Shown here one piece after another: positions 28,937-38,867 of a stretch of DNA of 64,000 bases. This stretch comes from Burkholderia sp. TSV86 (lineage in GTDB: Bacteria; Pseudomonadota; Gammaproteobacteria; Burkholderiales; Burkholderiaceae). Made by a program: the position numbers and the translations under genes. The stretch lies in contig NZ_LOWB01000103.1 in the NCBI RefSeq assembly GCF_001522865.1, forward strand, positions 62,001 through 126,000, read 5' to 3'. Under the pieces are notes generated by a model that saw nothing but the letters and a program-made list of their open reading frames with translations, did no database searches and was not told the DNA's origin. Numbering within the stretch: the stretch's first letter is position 1; each line of letters opens with the position of its first letter.

Positions 28937-31900
28937 ATGAGCGCTTCTTTCGATCTGTTGTCGCTTGCCGAGCGCTTCGCGCGGCTGCCCGATGCGCAGC
29001 GCAAGCAGTTCCTCGCGAAGCTCGGCGACGCGGGAATCGATTTCCGGATGCTGCCGATCGCGCCGCGCGGCGAGCGCACGGCGAGCGTGCCGGCTTCGTT
29101 CGCGCAAACGCGTCTTTGGCTGCACACGCGCCTGCTCGACGAGCCGGCCGCGTATCACATCACCGAGCGGCTGCGGCTCGATGGCGCGCTCGACGCGGAT
29201 GCGCTGCGCCGCTCGTGCGACGCGCTGATCGCGCGTCACGAGGCGCTGCGCACGGTATTCACCGAGGACGGCGACGGCGTGCTGCAGACGGTACGCGCGC
29301 CGATGCGCTGCCCGTGGCGCTTCACCGATCTGTCGGACACGGACGCGGACGCGGCCGGGGCGCCGCGCGATGCGCGCGCATCGGCCGTTGCCGCGCGCGA
29401 CGAGGCCGAGCCGTTCGATCTCGCGCACGGCCCGCTCGTGCGCGCGCATCTGATCCGGCTCGACGCCCGCACGCACTGGCTCGTGCTGACGACGCATCAC
29501 ATCGCGTCGGACGGCTGGTCGGCCGACGTGATGCTCGCGGAGCTGGCGTCGTTCTATCAGTCGTATGCGACCGGCGCGGCCGTGTCGCTCGCGCCGCTGC
29601 CGATCCAATACGCCGATTACGCACTTTGGCAGCGCCGCTGGCTCGATGCGGGCGAGCGCGAGCGCCAGCTCGCGTACTGGCGCGCGATGCTCGACACGAG
29701 CCGCGACGCGTTGCCGCTGCCCGGCGCGGCCACGCGGCCCGCGCGGCGCAGCGCGCGCGGCGCGCGCCATGCGTTCGATATTCCGCCCGCGCTCGCTGCA
29801 CGGCTGCGCGCGCTGGCCCGCGCACGCCGCGCCACGCCGTTCGCGGTGTTGCTTGCCGCGCTCGCGACGCTGCTCGCCCGCGCGTGCGGCGAGCCGGAGA
29901 TCCGGATCGGGGTGCCGGCGGCGAACCGCGAGCGCAGCGAAACCGCGGGCCTCGTCGGCTTTTTCGTCAATACGCTGACGCTGGCGGCCAAGACGCCCGC
30001 GACGCTCGCGTTCGACGCGCTCGTCGACGCGACGCAGCGTGCGCTCGTCGATGCGCAATCGCATCAGGACGTGCCGTTCGACCAGGTCGTCGACGCGCTT
30101 GGCGTCGCGCGCAGCGCGAGCCATCATCCGCTGTTTCAAGTGATGGCCGCGTATGGCGCGCGGCGCACGCTGCCGTCGTTCGCCGGCGTGCGCGTGACCG
30201 AGCTGCCGTCCGGGATGCCCTATGCGAAATTCGACCTGACGCTCAGCATCGACGAGCGCGACGACGGCGGATTCGATGCGCGCTTCATCTATGCGACCGA
30301 TATCCTCGATGCCGATGCGATCGCGCGGCTTGCCGCACGCTATAGCGAGCTGCTTGCCCACGCGGCCGATGCGCCGGGCACGGCAATCGGCGATCTTCAA
30401 TGGCTGCCGGCCTGGGAGCGTCGCGAACTGGCCGCTTGGAACGGCGAGCGGCGCGACGGCGCGGGCGATGCCGCCGGCATCGACGCCCGCCGCGCCAGCT
30501 CCACGGGCCGCACCGGGCCGCGAGCGTTCATCGCGGTCCACGACCGGATTGCCGAGCAGGCGCGCATCCGGCCCGACGCGCGCGGCATCGCCGATCTCGA
30601 GCGCGTGCTGACGCGCGGCGAGGTCGAACAACGTGCGACGCGGCTTGCGCGGCGGCTCGTCGCGGCGGGCGTGCGCGCGGAGACGCGCGTCGGCATCGCG
30701 CTGTCGCGTTCCGTCGATCTGCTGATCGCGCTGATCGCCGCGCTCAAGTCGGGCGGCGCGTTCGTGCCGCTCGATCCGGGCCATCCGCGCGAGCGCCTCG
30801 CGCAGATGCTCGACGACGCGCGCATCGAGCATGTGCTCACCGAGCGCGGCAGCGTCGATGCGCTGCCGTTGACCGGCGCCACGCACGCGTGGTTCGTCGA
30901 CGAACCGGTTCCCGACGCCGAGATCGACGCCGTCACGCTGCCGGACGTGTCGCCGCATCAAGCGGCGTATGTGATCTACACGTCGGGGTCGACGGGCAAG
31001 CCGAAGGGCGTTGTCGTCGATCACGGCGCATTCGCGCGCCATTGCGACGCGATTGCCGCGCGCTATGGCGTGACCGGGCGCGACGTGTTCCTGCTGTTTC
31101 AGTCGGTGAATTTCGACGGCGCGCACGAAGGGTGGCTCTCGCAATATATGTCGGGCGCGGCGGTCACCGTGACGGCCGACACGCTATGGCCGCCCGCGCG
31201 CACCTGCGCGCTGATCGCCCGCGACGGCGTGACGATGACCTATGTGCCGCCCGGCTGCGCGACGCAGCTTGCCGAGTGGGCGCTCGAGCATGGCGCGCCG
31301 CCGACGCTGCGCTCGATCACGGTCGGCGGCGAGGCGACGTCGCGCGAGGCGTTCGCGCTGATGCGCCGCGCGTTTCCGAACGCGCGCGTGGTCAACGGCT
31401 ACGGGCCGACCGAGACTGTCATCACGCCAATGCTCTGGATGTTTGCGCCCGGGGACGATCCGGCCCGGCTTGCGGATGCCGCGTATCTGCCGATCGGCAC
31501 GCTGGTCGGCGCACGCACCGCGCACGTGCTCGACGCGCGCTTGAATCCGCTGCCAGTCGGCGTGACCGGCGAGCTTTACCTGGGCGGCGAGGGGATCGGC
31601 GTGGCGCGCGGCTATCTGGTGCGCCCGGCGCTTACCGCTGAGCGCTTCGTGCCCGACCCTTACGGCGCGCCGGGCGCGCGGCTCTATCGGACGGGCGATC
31701 TGGTGCGCCGCCGCGCGGACGGCGTGTTCGACTTCATCGGCCGTATCGATCATCAGGTCAAGCTGCGCGGATTACGGATCGAACTCGGCGAGATCGAGGC
31801 GCAGCTTGCCGCGCATGACGACGTGCGCGAGGCGGTCGCGGTGGTGTTCGGCAACAGCGCGCACGCGCGGCTGGTCGCCTATGTCGAACTGACGAGCGAC

Positions 31901-34168
31901 GCGCGAGAGCGGGCCCGCCGCGCCGACGCGGCCGAACTCGATGCGCATCTGCGCCGCACGCTGCCCGACTACATGGTGCCCGCGCATATCGTCGTGCTCG
32001 ACGTGCTGCCGCGCAATGCGAACAGCAAGGTCGACCGTGCGGCGCTGCCGCCGCCCGCGCATACGGCCCGCGCATACGAACCGCCGCAGCATGGCGACGA
32101 AGCGGCGCTCGCCGATATTTGGCGCGAGGTGCTGGGCGTTGAGCGTATCGGCCGTGCCGATCATTTCTTCGAGCTGGGCGGCCATTCGCTTGCCGCGGTG
32201 CGGGTGGCGACGCGCGTTGCAGAGCGGCTCGCGCGCGACGTGCCGGTACGCACGCTGTTCGAGGCGCCGGTGCTCGCCGCGTATGCGCAATGCGTGGCAA
32301 GCGCCGCGCCCGCGCAGCCCGCGCCCGGCGCCGGGCCCCATGCCCGGCCCGATCCGTATGCGCTGGACGCGAGCGGCGCGTTGCCGCTATCGGCCGCGCA
32401 GCGCGGGCTGTGGTTCCTGTGGCGCTCGCAGCCGGACAGCTCCGCGTACAACATTCCTGTCGCGCTGCGGCTGCGCGGCCCGCTCGACGTGGACGCGCTC
32501 GCTGACGCGTTCGCGCGCGCGGCGGCCCGTCATCCGGCACTGCGCACGCGCATCGTCGAGCGGGCCGACGGCACGCCGGGGCAGCGGATCGTGCCGATGC
32601 AGTCCTTCACATGGTCCGTGGTCGATCTGACGGCGCAGGCCGCGCCCGCCGACAGCGCATGCGCCGATGCCAGCGTCATCGCGCCAGCCGATGGCGATGC
32701 CCGGCTGGCCGCCGCCGTGGCGCTGACCGACGACGACGCGCTCACGCCATTCGATCTGGCCGCCGACGCGCCGCTATGGCGCGCGCGGGTGATCCGGCTC
32801 GGCGCGCACGATCACGTGCTGTCGCTGGCCGTCCATCACATCGTGTCGGACGGCCAGTCGATCGATCTGTGGCTCGACGACGTGCGCGCCGCCTACGTCG
32901 CGCGGGTGACGGGTGCGCCGCTTGACGGCTCCGCGCCCGGCGAACCGAGCGGGCCGTCCCGCGCGCGCGACGTTCCCGTGCTGCCGTATGCCGCGCCGCA
33001 CGCTCATCTGCCGTTCTGGCGTGATGCGCTCGCGGGCGTGCCGTCGCACACGCTGCCGCCGCCGCGCACGGGGCGCGCCGCCATGCCGCGCTGGGACGCG
33101 GGGCGCATCGCGTTCGAGCTTGACGGCGCGCTCGTGCAGCGCGCGCGAGAGATGGCGCTCGATGCGCACGCGACGCTGCCGATGCTGCTGCACGCGGCGC
33201 TCAACGCGGCGTTCTACCGCGCGACCGGCGCGACCGACCAGCCGGTCGGCGTGCTCGCGTCGACGCGCGAGCCGACCGGCCAAGCCGCCGAGCGCGCGCT
33301 CGGGCTGTTCATCAACGCGGTGGTCGTGCGCACGCGGCTGTCGGGCACCGATACCCCGGCCACGCTTGTCGCCACGGTGCGCGACGCGGCGCTCGCCGCG
33401 TATGCGCACGCGGACGCGCCGTTCGCCGACGTCGTCGCCGCGTTGCGCGCACCGCGCGCGGTCAACGGCAATCCGCTGTTTCAGGTGATGTTCAACTACC
33501 TGCGCCCGGCGGGCACGGCCGCGCGCGATTGGGCGGGACTCGCGATCGACGCGTTCAACGATGTGCGGCATCACGTCGTGTTCGAGCTGGAACTCGATAT
33601 CGTCGAACATCCGGACGGCCGCGTGACGGGCGCGTTCTCGTATGCGAAAGAGCGCGTCGACGACGCATTCGTCGCCGCGCTCGCGGCCGATTATCTCGAT
33701 GTCGTGCAGTACTTCGTCGATGCGCCGCAGCACGCGTTCGGCGCATCCGGCGCGCGCTTCGCGCTCGCCGCGCACGATCCGCTTGCCGTCACGCCGCGGC
33801 CGCACGACGGCGCGCATGCGCATGCCGCCCGGCACGCCGCGCAGGCGCTCGCCGACGTGTGGCGCGCCTGTTTCGGGCATACCGCGCCCGCGCTGAACGA
33901 CGATCTGTTCGAAGCCGGCGCGACGTCGTTCGACATCGTGCGTTTCGTCGACGCGGCATGCGCGGCGGGTTGGCCCGCATCGATCGCCGACGTGTTCGCC
34001 GCGCCGAGTTTCGCCGCGCTCGGCGCGCGTATCGCGAGCGCGTCGCAAGCGGCGCCGGCGGCTCGGCCCGCCGCCCGGCCGGCGGATCAATCGAGGGACC
34101 AACCGGCGGACCAATCGGCCTATCAACCCACGATGCAACCGACGGCCGACGCACGCGATGCTGACTGA
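28937..34168 (+). CDS. mbaJ: Malleobactin NRPS 2, terminal module (C-A-T-C-T)
   Basis: This is a 1743-residue NRPS matching OrbJ. Domain order: C (HHIASDG near 188), A (YTSGSTG near 680), T (GGHSL near 1082), a second C (HHIVSDG near 1300) and a final carrier domain (AGATSFDIV near 1661) ending in a disordered Ala/Asp/Gln tail. The A-domain pocket reads about D-G-E-Y-T-G-G-I, like the related ornithine site of A1, fitting N5-formyl-N5-hydroxyornithine. With no thioesterase, the last C domain probably releases the tetrapeptide onto putrescine, as proposed for OrbJ. The final carrier domain lacks the usual GGxS context, so its role is open. It starts 9 bases after mbaI behind AAGGA. Confidence 0.92.
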   Translation: MSASFDLLSLAERFARLPDAQRKQFLAKLGDAGIDFRMLPIAPRGERTASVPASFAQTRLWLHTRLLDEPAAYHITERLRLDGALDADALRRSCDALIARHEALRTVFTEDGDGVLQTVRAPMRCPWRFTDLSDTDADAAGAPRDARASAVAARDEAEPFDLAHGPLVRAHLIRLDARTHWLVLTTHHIASDGWSADVMLAELASFYQSYATGAAVSLAPLPIQYADYALWQRRWLDAGERERQLAYWRAMLDTSRDALPLPGAATRPARRSARGARHAFDIPPALAARLRALARARRATPFAVLLAALATLLARACGEPEIRIGVPAANRERSETAGLVGFFVNTLTLAAKTPATLAFDALVDATQRALVDAQSHQDVPFDQVVDALGVARSASHHPLFQVMAAYGARRTLPSFAGVRVTELPSGMPYAKFDLTLSIDERDDGGFDARFIYATDILDADAIARLAARYSELLAHAADAPGTAIGDLQWLPAWERRELAAWNGERRDGAGDAAGIDARRASSTGRTGPRAFIAVHDRIAEQARIRPDARGIADLERVLTRGEVEQRATRLARRLVAAGVRAETRVGIALSRSVDLLIALIAALKSGGAFVPLDPGHPRERLAQMLDDARIEHVLTERGSVDALPLTGATHAWFVDEPVPDAEIDAVTLPDVSPHQAAYVIYTSGSTGKPKGVVVDHGAFARHCDAIAARYGVTGRDVFLLFQSVNFDGAHEGWLSQYMSGAAVTVTADTLWPPARTCALIARDGVTMTYVPPGCATQLAEWALEHGAPPTLRSITVGGEATSREAFALMRRAFPNARVVNGYGPTETVITPMLWMFAPGDDPARLADAAYLPIGTLVGARTAHVLDARLNPLPVGVTGELYLGGEGIGVARGYLVRPALTAERFVPDPYGAPGARLYRTGDLVRRRADGVFDFIGRIDHQVKLRGLRIELGEIEAQLAAHDDVREAVAVVFGNSAHARLVAYVELTSDARERARRADAAELDAHLRRTLPDYMVPAHIVVLDVLPRNANSKVDRAALPPPAHTARAYEPPQHGDEAALADIWREVLGVERIGRADHFFELGGHSLAAVRVATRVAERLARDVPVRTLFEAPVLAAYAQCVASAAPAQPAPGAGPHARPDPYALDASGALPLSAAQRGLWFLWRSQPDSSAYNIPVALRLRGPLDVDALADAFARAAARHPALRTRIVERADGTPGQRIVPMQSFTWSVVDLTAQAAPADSACADASVIAPADGDARLAAAVALTDDDALTPFDLAADAPLWRARVIRLGAHDHVLSLAVHHIVSDGQSIDLWLDDVRAAYVARVTGAPLDGSAPGEPSGPSRARDVPVLPYAAPHAHLPFWRDALAGVPSHTLPPPRTGRAAMPRWDAGRIAFELDGALVQRAREMALDAHATLPMLLHAALNAAFYRATGATDQPVGVLASTREPTGQAAERALGLFINAVVVRTRLSGTDTPATLVATVRDAALAAYAHADAPFADVVAALRAPRAVNGNPLFQVMFNYLRPAGTAARDWAGLAIDAFNDVRHHVVFELELDIVEHPDGRVTGAFSYAKERVDDAFVAALAADYLDVVQYFVDAPQHAFGASGARFALAAHDPLAVTPRPHDGAHAHAARHAAQALADVWRACFGHTAPALNDDLFEAGATSFDIVRFVDAACAAGWPASIADVFAAPSFAALGARIASASQAAPAARPAARPADQSRDQPADQSAYQPTMQPTADARDAD

Positions 34169-34214
34169 GCGCCGCCTTTCCTACCCAGTGCGCACGAGCC
34201 GCCCGCGCGGCACG

Positions 34215-34231
34215 CGCCGTATTTTTTCCTG
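34215..34231 (+). terminator. Weak hairpin with T-run between mbaJ and pvdA
   Basis: A short CGGC/GCCG stem is followed by TATTTTTT in the 109-base gap. It may cause partial termination within the operon. The stem is only 4 bp, so this is tentative. Confidence 0.25.
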
Positions 34232-34277
34232 CCGGCGCATCGGGCGTGCCGGCCACCTTGCCAAGGGAACCTGAGAC

Positions 34278-35660
34278 ATGCACAGAGATACCGTATTCGA
34301 CCTGATCGGCGTCGGCTTCGGACCGTCGAACCTCTCGCTTGCCGTGCGCCTTGCGGAAGCGGACCACGCCACGCCGTTCGCGCATTGCTACATCGAGCGG
34401 CAGCCCGAATTCGGCTGGCATCGCGGCATGCTGCTCGACGACTGCCGGATGCAGATCTCGTTTTTGAAGGATCTCGTCACGCTGCGCGATCCGACAAGCC
34501 GCTACACGTTCATCAACTACCTGTACGAACACGGCCGGCTGAACGAATTCATCAATCTGAAGAACTTCTATCCGACCCGCACCGAGTTTCATGACTACCT
34601 GCGCTGGGTGGCGAACGCCTTCGACGATCGCGTCCATTATGGCGAGACCGTCACGGCCGTCGAGCCCGTCGCGGCGCGCGACGCGAGCGGCGTGATCGAA
34701 GCGCTGCGCGTGTTGTCGCGCGATCGCGAAGGGCGCGAGCGGCAGCGCGTCGCGCGCGCGCTGTCGATCGGCGTCGGCGGCGCGCCGAACGTGCCCGATG
34801 TGCTCGCGAAGCTTGGCACCGAACGTGTCATCCATTCGTCGAATTATCTGACGTCGATCGAGCGGATCGTGGGCGCGCAAACGCCCGGCGCGGCCGTGCG
34901 GGTTGCCGTGATCGGCGCGGGGCAGAGCGCGGCCGAGGTGTTCGTCGATCTCGCGCGCCGCTTCGCGCATGTCGACGCGAGCCTCGTGATCCGCTCGGGC
35001 GCGCTGAAGCCGGCCGACGACAGCCCGTTCGTCAACGAGATCTTCGATCCGGCGTTCACCGACGTCGTCTACGCGCAGCCGGCGAGCGGCCGGCGCGTAT
35101 TGCTCGAGCGCTTTCGCGATACCAATTACGCGGTGGTCGACCGGCCGCTCATCGAGCAGATCTACGAAATGCTTTATTTGCAGCGCGTAGGCGGCGCGGC
35201 GCGCCACCATCTGCTCGCGAATGCCGCGATCGAGTCGGCCGAGCGTGCGGCGAACGGGCAGATCGAGCTTGTGCTGCGCGACCAGCTGACGGGCGACGCG
35301 CGCATCGAGCGGTTCGACGCGCTGGTGGTGGCGACCGGCTACCGGCGCGATGCGCACGCCGCGCTGCTCGATTCGCTCGCGCCGCACCTGGGCGACGCGC
35401 TCGCGGCGGGCGTCGCGCGCGACTACCGGCTCGCGACGCCCGCGCACTTCAAGCCGCGCATCTATCTGCAAGGGTGCTGCGAGGATAGCCACGGGCTGTC
35501 CGACACGCTGCTGTCGGTGCTCGCGCGGCGCGCCGACGAAATCGCCGCGTCGCTCGCCGGGCGCGCGCCCGCCGCGCGGGCCGAAGGCCACGCGCGGCCA
35601 CGACACGATACAAGACACGACAACGGGGTGAGCGACGGCCGGATGGCAATCGCTCTTTGA
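34278..35660 (+). CDS. pvdA: L-ornithine N5-monooxygenase (PvdA family)
   Basis: This is a 460-residue FAD/NADPH hydroxylase that makes N5-hydroxyornithine, the hydroxamate precursor. It has the FAD site GVGFGPSNLSLA at the N-terminus, the family motif DCRMQISFLKDLVTLRDPTS near 55-75, the NADPH site VIGAGQSAAEVF near 210, and the C-terminal ATGYRRDAH near 350. Its length is normal for PvdA. It follows the NRPS genes in the same direction. Both ornithines of the siderophore depend on it. Confidence 0.96.
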   Translation: MHRDTVFDLIGVGFGPSNLSLAVRLAEADHATPFAHCYIERQPEFGWHRGMLLDDCRMQISFLKDLVTLRDPTSRYTFINYLYEHGRLNEFINLKNFYPTRTEFHDYLRWVANAFDDRVHYGETVTAVEPVAARDASGVIEALRVLSRDREGRERQRVARALSIGVGGAPNVPDVLAKLGTERVIHSSNYLTSIERIVGAQTPGAAVRVAVIGAGQSAAEVFVDLARRFAHVDASLVIRSGALKPADDSPFVNEIFDPAFTDVVYAQPASGRRVLLERFRDTNYAVVDRPLIEQIYEMLYLQRVGGAARHHLLANAAIESAERAANGQIELVLRDQLTGDARIERFDALVVATGYRRDAHAALLDSLAPHLGDALAAGVARDYRLATPAHFKPRIYLQGCCEDSHGLSDTLLSVLARRADEIAASLAGRAPAARAEGHARPRHDTRHDNGVSDGRMAIAL

Positions 35661-35690
35661 CGAAGCGCGGCCGGCAGGCCGCTTTGCAAC

Positions 35691-37925
35691 ATGGAGCAAC
35701 GGAAGATGGAGTGGGCAACCAGCACGCGCATGCGTGCGATCGCGGCCGCGGCGGGCGTGGCGTTTTATGCGGCGGGCGCGAGTCATGCGCACGCGCAGGC
35801 GGCTCAGCCGGGCGCGGCGGCGCGGCAGCCAGGCAACCACGCGGACCAGGCCACCGCGGCGGGCGGCACGTTGCCCGCGATTTCGGTGAGCGCGAGCAAG
35901 CAGCATGACGCGGTCGTCGGCCTCGTCGCGCGGCGCAGCACGAGCGGCACGAAAACGGATACGCCGATCGTCGAGATTCCGCAGACGATCAACGTCGTCA
36001 CCGCGCAGCAGATCGAGGCCACGGGCGCGACCGACATCAACCAGGCGTTTCGCTACATCCCCGGCTTCTCGAGCTACGGATCGGACAACCGCTCCGACTG
36101 GTACTCGGCGCTGCGCGGCTTCACGCCGACCGTGTTCGTCGACGGGCTGCAGGTGCCGAACACCATCAACCTGTCGAGCTGGCGCGTCGATCCGTACATG
36201 ATCGACAGCATCGCCGTGCTGCGCGGGCCGACCTCGGTGCTGTACGGGCAGGGCGATCCGGGCGCGACCGTCGACGTGCAGAGCAAGCTCGCGAACGGCG
36301 AGCGCATCCGCGAAGTCGGCGTGCAGATCGGCAACTACGCGCGCAAGCAATTGATGTTCGACGTGGGCGACAAGATCGGCAACGACGGCACGCTGTCGTA
36401 CCGGGTCGTCGGCGTCGGCCGCGACGGCAACGCGCAGACGGGCCCGCTCGCCGATCAGCGCGTGTCGCTCGCGCCGTCGCTCAAGTGGAAGCCGAACGCG
36501 AACACGTCGCTCACGCTGTCGGCGACCTATCTGCAAGACTGGGGCGACACGTCGAGCAACTTCCTGCCGGCCCAGGGCACGGTGCTGCCGAACCCGAACG
36601 GCACGATCTCGCGCGATCTGTATACGGCCGATGCGAACTTCGATCATTACCGCAAGAAGCAATGGTCGATCGGCTATCAGTTCGAGCACAAGCTCAACCC
36701 GGTGTGGACATTCCGGCAGAACGTGCGCTGGATGCATCTGTCGCTCGACGATGCGTCGGTGTACGGCGGCGGGATCGACGATGCCGATCCGACGATGGCG
36801 TCGATGACCCGCTACGCGGGCGTGTTCCAGTTCAACTACAGCCGCTTCGACATCGACAATCAGGCACAGGCGAAATTCACGACCGGCCCGCTTGCGCACA
36901 CGCTGCTGTTCGGCTTCGACTACAACCGGCAGACCACCACCGACAGCGAATGGCTCGCGAAGGCGCCGAGCCTGAACATGTACCGCCCGGTCTACGCGCC
37001 GGTCACGACCGGCATTTTCGGCGGGCCAGATGCGTATCCGCGCACCGATACGCACACCACGCTGAACGCGTTCGGCCTCTACGCGCAGGATCAGATCAAG
37101 TGGCAGCGCTGGGTGCTGACGCTCGGCGGCCGGCAGGACTGGACCCGCACCACGCAGGACGACATCGCGAATGCGGCGAGCTTCAAGCAGAACGACCATG
37201 CGTTCAGCGCTCGCGTCGGCCTGACGTACCTCGGCGATTACGGGCTGTCGCCGTATATCAGCTATGCCACGTCGTTCAATCCGCAGATCGGCCTGAAGCT
37301 GATGCAAGGCGGGCTCGCGACGCCGACGAAGGGGCGCCAGATCGAGGCCGGCCTGCGCTGGCAGCCGCCCGGCAAGAATCTGATGCTCAACGCGGCGGTG
37401 TATCAGATCAACCAGACCAACGTGGCGATGAGCAATCCGAACGACCCGACCAGCAGCACGGTGATCCAGGCGGGCGAGGTGCGTTCGCGCGGCATCGAGT
37501 TCAGCGCGGTCGGCAATCTGACGCGCGAGCTGTCGTTGATCGCCGCGTATGTGTACCAGGACGTGAAGAACGTGAAGGCGACCGACAACACGCTGAACAT
37601 GTGGCCGACCGACGTGCCGCGGCCACGCCAGATGGCGTCGCTGTGGGCTGACTGGACGTGGCGCAATGGGCCGCTCACGGGCTTCGGCGTCGGCGCGGGC
37701 GTGCGCTATCAAAGCGCGGCCGCGGGCGCGGCGGACAACTCGATATCGGTGCCGAGCTACACGCTGTTCGATGCGGCGCTGCATTACGAGCTGCGCAACT
37801 GGCGTTTCGCGCTCAACGCGACGAATTTGTTCAACCGGCGCTACGTGAGCGGCTGCCAGTCGTATTCGGTGTGCATGTACGGCAATCAGCGCACCGTGAT
37901 GGCGTCGGCGAAATACAACTGGTGA
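35691..37925 (+). CDS. fmtA: TonB-dependent ferric-malleobactin receptor
   Basis: This is a 744-residue outer-membrane receptor. The signal peptide is within residues 1-36 (cleavage about HAHAQ). It is followed by the TonB-box region (LPAISVSAS), a plug domain (PQTINVVTAQQIEATGA, VLRGPTSVLYGQGDPGATVDV) and a 22-strand barrel ending in the terminal aromatic of SAKYNW. It imports ferric siderophore for the ABC system encoded at 8284-13626. ATG 35691 is used; an ATG at 35706 gives the same mature protein. It lies 30 bases after pvdA, so it is co-transcribed. Confidence 0.94.
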   Translation: MEQRKMEWATSTRMRAIAAAAGVAFYAAGASHAHAQAAQPGAAARQPGNHADQATAAGGTLPAISVSASKQHDAVVGLVARRSTSGTKTDTPIVEIPQTINVVTAQQIEATGATDINQAFRYIPGFSSYGSDNRSDWYSALRGFTPTVFVDGLQVPNTINLSSWRVDPYMIDSIAVLRGPTSVLYGQGDPGATVDVQSKLANGERIREVGVQIGNYARKQLMFDVGDKIGNDGTLSYRVVGVGRDGNAQTGPLADQRVSLAPSLKWKPNANTSLTLSATYLQDWGDTSSNFLPAQGTVLPNPNGTISRDLYTADANFDHYRKKQWSIGYQFEHKLNPVWTFRQNVRWMHLSLDDASVYGGGIDDADPTMASMTRYAGVFQFNYSRFDIDNQAQAKFTTGPLAHTLLFGFDYNRQTTTDSEWLAKAPSLNMYRPVYAPVTTGIFGGPDAYPRTDTHTTLNAFGLYAQDQIKWQRWVLTLGGRQDWTRTTQDDIANAASFKQNDHAFSARVGLTYLGDYGLSPYISYATSFNPQIGLKLMQGGLATPTKGRQIEAGLRWQPPGKNLMLNAAVYQINQTNVAMSNPNDPTSSTVIQAGEVRSRGIEFSAVGNLTRELSLIAAYVYQDVKNVKATDNTLNMWPTDVPRPRQMASLWADWTWRNGPLTGFGVGAGVRYQSAAAGAADNSISVPSYTLFDAALHYELRNWRFALNATNLFNRRYVSGCQSYSVCMYGNQRTVMASAKYNW

Positions 37926-38027
37926 GCGCGGCGCGGCGCGCGAACCGCCTGCCGAATCTTCATCCTGCTTTTTCATCCCGACCCGCGGCGCGGCGGCACG
38001 CCGCGCCAACCACAGGACAACGTTGCA

Positions 38028-38867
38028 ATGGCAAAGAAAAAACTCGTCTACATTTGGTCGCTGCGAAACGCCGCCGCCGACAAGGCCGGCCAACAGATCG
38101 ACTACAAGGGCGGCAAGCGCTACATGAAATCGGTGCTCGAATCGCTTGTCGAGGCGCTCAACGACACCGCGCTCGGTGACGTATATTCGCTCGAACGCGT
38201 GATCTACGACGACGATGCGAACTCGCCGCGCGATCGCGAGAAGCTTGCCGAATACGGCTTCGCATACGAGCCGGGCAAGCGCTGGTTCTATCCGCCCGAG
38301 CTGCGCGTGCAGGGGCGGCCCGTCAACGATCTGCTGCTTGCGATTGCGTCCGAATACCGGCGCGAGCCGTCGGATTCACCCGCGCGGCCGGCCGGCAAGC
38401 GCGCATTCGAAGCGCGCCTGCGCGAGACGCTCGACGGGCTCGGCGCGGATCTCGTCGTGCTCGACGGGCTGCTCGTGATTCTCGACGAACTGGTGCGTCC
38501 AGGCGCGCCGTATTGCCGGCGGGTCGTCAATATCCATCCGGGCATCACGCGCGCGGATTCGCCCTACGAGCGGCGCGGTGCATATGCGACGCTCGATGCG
38601 CTATACGGCGCGCGCGGGCGCAAGGTGGTCGATTGGCAGACGATGGAGAGCGTGCCGGTCGAGCCGGTCAGGATGACGGGCGCGTCGTTTCACTATGTCG
38701 ACAACGGCATCGATTCGGGCGAAGTGATTCATGACGTGCTGAACACCGAAATCGACGAGCGCGACACGATTCTCGAGTTGCGCTGGAACAACTTCAACCG
38801 GAGTCTGTTTCCGGCGCTGCATGAAGGGTTGGCGATGATGGCGGGGCTCGACGTCAGCGTGAGTTGA
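38028..38867 (+). CDS. pvdF: N5-hydroxyornithine formyltransferase (PvdF type)
   Basis: This 279-residue protein belongs to the methionyl-tRNA formyltransferase fold. The active-site motif VVNIHPGITR lies near 160-170 and the catalytic Asp region HYVDNGIDSGEVI near 225. It transfers formate from N10-formyl-tetrahydrofolate to N5-hydroxyornithine, giving the formyl-hydroxamate used by NRPS 2. AGGACA precedes the ATG. It is the last gene of the siderophore operon. No acyltransferase (orbK-like) follows, so the other hydroxyornithine would stay unacylated. Confidence 0.88.
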   Translation: MAKKKLVYIWSLRNAAADKAGQQIDYKGGKRYMKSVLESLVEALNDTALGDVYSLERVIYDDDANSPRDREKLAEYGFAYEPGKRWFYPPELRVQGRPVNDLLLAIASEYRREPSDSPARPAGKRAFEARLRETLDGLGADLVVLDGLLVILDELVRPGAPYCRRVVNIHPGITRADSPYERRGAYATLDALYGARGRKVVDWQTMESVPVEPVRMTGASFHYVDNGIDSGEVIHDVLNTEIDERDTILELRWNNFNRSLFPALHEGLAMMAGLDVSVS

